From contig NZ_BLWC01000001.1 in NCBI RefSeq assembly GCF_013167895.1, forward strand, positions 1,612,001 to 1,676,000: a stretch of 64,000 bases of DNA. Direction: 5' to 3'. Numbering within the stretch: the first letter of the stretch is position 1; every line of letters starts with the position of its first letter. The stretch comes from Streptomyces fulvorobeus (GTDB lineage Bacteria > Actinomycetota > Actinomycetes > Streptomycetales > Streptomycetaceae). Below the pieces are notes generated by a model. That model was not told where the DNA came from. It was given only the letters and a program-made list of their open reading frames with translations, and made no database searches. Shown here piece after piece: positions 61,966 through 64,000 of this stretch. Both the position numbers and the translations under genes were made by a program.

Positions 61966-63402
61966 TCAGTGCTGCGGGACCCGCGTCCGGTGCCTCGGCA
62001 GCCAGAGCAGCATGATGACCGCTCCCGCCAGCAGCACTGCGCACGCGACCCGGAACGCCAGGGCGTAGCCCGCCGTGACGTCGGCCGCCGCGCCGGAGCC
62101 GGCGGTACGGGACGCGGCGACGGTGGACAGGACGGCGAGGCCCAGCGCACCGCCCATCGTGCGTGAGGTGTTGACCAGCCCCGAGACGAGCCCGGCGTCC
62201 TCCGGTTCGGCGCCCGAGGTGGCCAGGGTGGCCAGCGGGGTCGAGGCGAGGCCCGCTCCGCCCATCATCAGGATGCCGGGGAGGCAGATCGTGGTCAGGT
62301 ACGAGCCGTCGATGCCCAGGGTGGACTGCCAGCCGAATCCCGCCGCGGTGACCAGGACGCCGATGACCGCCAGGCACTTCGCGCCCGTGCGGACCATGAT
62401 CCGGGGGGCCAGCTTCGAGGCGAGGACGACGGCGGCGGACGTGGGTATCAGGGCGAGTCCGGCCTGGAGCGGGCTGTACCCGAGGACGCTCTGCGCGTAC
62501 ACGGTGACGAAGTACCACATGGAGAACGTCGCGGACCCCATCAGCAGCATCGCCACGTTCGCCGACGACACCGCGCGCACGCCGAGGACCCGCAGGGGCA
62601 TCAGCGGCGCCGCCGTCCGCGCCTCGACCAGTACGAACACGGCGAGCAGCGCCACTCCGGCGAGCAGGGGTACGAGAGTGGCGGCGGCCGTCCACCCCTC
62701 GGCCTCCGTCTGGACGATCCCGTACGCGACCGTGGCGAGGCCCGCCGTGACGAGGAGCGCGCCGGGCAGGTCGACGCGGCGGCGGTCGCCCGCCCGGCCC
62801 TCCACGAGCCGGAGGGTGGCGCCGACGAGGACGAGGGCGCCGATGGGCACGTTGATGAGCAGGACCCAGCGCCAGGAGAGGGCGTCGGTGAGCACGCCGC
62901 CGATCAGACCGCCCGCCGCGCCGCCCCCCGCGCCGACCGCCATCCAGGTGCCGATCGCCCTGGTCCTCGCCGGGCCCTCGGGGACGGCGGCCGTGAGGAG
63001 GGTGAGGGTCGCCGGGGACAGCACGGCGGCGCCCAGGCCCTGGGCGGCGCGGGCCGCCAGCAACTGCCAGCCCTCCTGGGCGAGTCCACCGGCCAGGGAG
63101 GCCACCGTGAACACCCCGAGCCCTATGAGGAACATGCGCTTGCGGCCGTATATGTCCGCCGCCCGTCCCCCCAGTAGCATGAAACCGGCGAACGCGATCG
63201 CGTAGGCGTTGACGACCCACTGGAGCGCGGAGGCGCTCAGCGCCAGGTCGGTGCGCATGGACGGCAGCGCCACGTTGACGACGGAGACGTCGAGGACGAC
63301 GAGGAACTGGCCGGTGCAGGCTGCGAGCACCACCGCCCACGTACCGGAGGTTCTGCGGACGGGTATGTGCGTGGGTGTGGAGACGTCGGCCATGGGCGTC
63401 AT
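61966..63402 (-). CDS. DHA2-family MFS drug efflux transporter
   Basis: 478 aa, about 14 helices: TGQFLVVLDVSVVNVALPSMRTDLALSASALQWVVNAYAIAFAGFMLLGGRAADIYGRKRMFLIGLG covers helix 1-2 and motif A; GLIGGVLTDALSWRWVLLINVPIGALV is motif C. Resembles actinorhodin-exporter-like and LfrA-type pumps. ATG at 63402 (MTPMADVST) chosen; an ATG three codons on is possible. No linked TetR gene; convergent with the hypothetical gene, stops 7 bp apart. Confidence 0.9.
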   Translation of the reverse strand: MTPMADVSTPTHIPVRRTSGTWAVVLAACTGQFLVVLDVSVVNVALPSMRTDLALSASALQWVVNAYAIAFAGFMLLGGRAADIYGRKRMFLIGLGVFTVASLAGGLAQEGWQLLAARAAQGLGAAVLSPATLTLLTAAVPEGPARTRAIGTWMAVGAGGGAAGGLIGGVLTDALSWRWVLLINVPIGALVLVGATLRLVEGRAGDRRRVDLPGALLVTAGLATVAYGIVQTEAEGWTAAATLVPLLAGVALLAVFVLVEARTAAPLMPLRVLGVRAVSSANVAMLLMGSATFSMWYFVTVYAQSVLGYSPLQAGLALIPTSAAVVLASKLAPRIMVRTGAKCLAVIGVLVTAAGFGWQSTLGIDGSYLTTICLPGILMMGGAGLASTPLATLATSGAEPEDAGLVSGLVNTSRTMGGALGLAVLSTVAASRTAGSGAAADVTAGYALAFRVACAVLLAGAVIMLLWLPRHRTRVPQH

Positions 63403-63676
63403 GGTCTCAGGTGATGAGTGGGCCGTACATCGGTTTGCGGGACCGAAACCGGACCGGGCCCGTCTCCTTCCGCCGCACGGCCAGGGGGGCCGGTCGTTCC
63501 GACGCGCTCCGCGTCCGTGTTCCGTGCGCCGGAGGCCAACGGGCTCATCACACACCGGGACGGGCCGGCCGCGCTCGCCGTGCCGGACACCCGCGCGGCC
63601 CCCGCCGTTCCGGCCGGTGGGGGCCTACGGCACGATGGGGCGCTCTCGATCACCTGATCACGCCAGGAGGAACGCC
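63403..63676. other. Intergenic region, nothing recognised
   Basis: No gene or strong repeat in these 274 bp between divergent genes; it must carry both promoters. Short frames on both strands lack family motifs. Confidence 0.4.
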
Positions 63677-64000
63677 GTGGCCGCCGACCCCGCCGCCGAG
63701 TCCGCCACCCGATCCGCCCGGTCCGCCCGGCCCGCCCGGCCCGGGCCGGAGGTCCTCGCCGCGTTCGAGGCGGCCAAGGGCTTCATGCCGGTACGCGAGG
63801 GACTCGCCCTGTACGCGGCGGCCGCCGACGCCGCCGCCCTCGGACTGCCCCTGCTGGAGGTGGGCACCTACTGCGGGCGCTCCACCCTCCTGCTCGCGGA
63901 CGCCGCCCGGTCGGCGGGGGTCACGGCGCTCACCGTCGACCACCACCGGGGCAGCGAGGAGCAGCAGCCGGGCTGGGAGTACCACGACCCGACCGTCGTG
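63677..64000 (+). CDS. Class I SAM-dependent methyltransferase (3' end beyond window)
   Basis: The first 108 residues read VAADPAAESATRSARSARPARPGPEVLAAFEAAKGFMPVREGLALY and then LLEVGTYCGRSTLLLADAARSAGVTALTVDHHRGSEEQQPGWEYHDPTVV: the glycine-rich SAM-binding motif EVGTYCGRS and acidic strand-2 end DHH of an O-methyltransferase-like (Methyltransf_24) protein. GTG start with CAGGAGGAA 6 nt upstream. A short repeat (SARSARPARP, from TCCGCCCGG units) sits in the N-terminal tail. It continues past the window end. Confidence 0.85.
   Translation, partial: MAADPAAESATRSARSARPARPGPEVLAAFEAAKGFMPVREGLALYAAAADAAALGLPLLEVGTYCGRSTLLLADAARSAGVTALTVDHHRGSEEQQPGWEYHDPTVV

Noticed and set aside
1..64000. 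Mobile elements, prophage, CRISPR, tRNA genes
   Set aside because: No transposase or integrase, no terminal inverted repeats, no regularly spaced repeats, and no cloverleaf with TTCGA arm and matching acceptor was seen.

Overview
High-GC actinobacterial chromosome, almost certainly a Streptomyces: very strong third-position G/C bias, many GTG starts, 4-nt ATGA/GTGA gene overlaps, leaderless promoters, iron boxes of the DmdR/IdeR type, an actinobacterial RNase P RNA, and a gene set (malR-malEFG, glnE, glnA2, panB, map, ddaH, rnpB, the Nif3/zinc-ribbon/RNase H trio) that I recall as a conserved core-chromosome block in Streptomyces. No tRNA, rRNA, CRISPR array, insertion sequence or prophage gene was seen.

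Layout. 1-4.1 kb: maltose ABC importer malEFG (minus) and its LacI-type repressor malR (plus), with palindromes between them. 4.1-9.1 kb: a PAP2 membrane protein, glnE (frameshifted) and a PrmC-like methyltransferase. 9.2-16.3 kb: TetR/MFS efflux pair, a zinc-ribbon/membrane-protein pair, glnA2, then DUF3105-DUF305-CBS genes. 16.4-31.2 kb: MFS pump, EEP hydrolase, panB, a DrrAB-type ABC exporter facing a large AfsR-type regulator (two frameshifts), M50 protease, F420/NADP oxidoreductase, a second MFS protein, leaderless map and a decayed heme oxygenase. 31.2-44 kb: two PhzF-like genes, lipoprotein, prim-pol-domain protein, TetR, ddaH, Rsm22, Bcr-type MFS, Gfo/Idh dehydrogenase, Tat-exported PhoD-type phosphatase, SDR. 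44-51.4 kb: TetR/MFS pair, GNAT, a glycosyltransferase remnant, then a ferric-siderophore importer with two iron boxes. 51.7-54 kb: a toxin-antitoxin pair whose antitoxin joins a Phd/YefM-like domain to a VbhA/FicA-like inhibitor segment, beside a canonical Fic protein; TrmO-like protein; rnpB. 54-64 kb: MerR regulator (frameshifted) with membrane protein, yaaA, eda-type aldolase behind nested inverted repeats, RNase H-phosphatase/zinc-ribbon/Nif3 operon, a hypothetical, a DHA2 MFS pump and a methyltransferase cut by the window end.

Two points matter most. First, six clear (and one possible) frame breaks are each repaired by adding one G/C to a short G/C run, on both strands, in genes otherwise intact; this looks like homopolymer under-calling in the assembly rather than gene death. 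Second, the Fic module's antitoxin appears to bridge the Phd-Doc/YefM and FicT-FicA families and lies behind a YefM-like TGTACA palindrome; it is the best candidate here for a little-described system.
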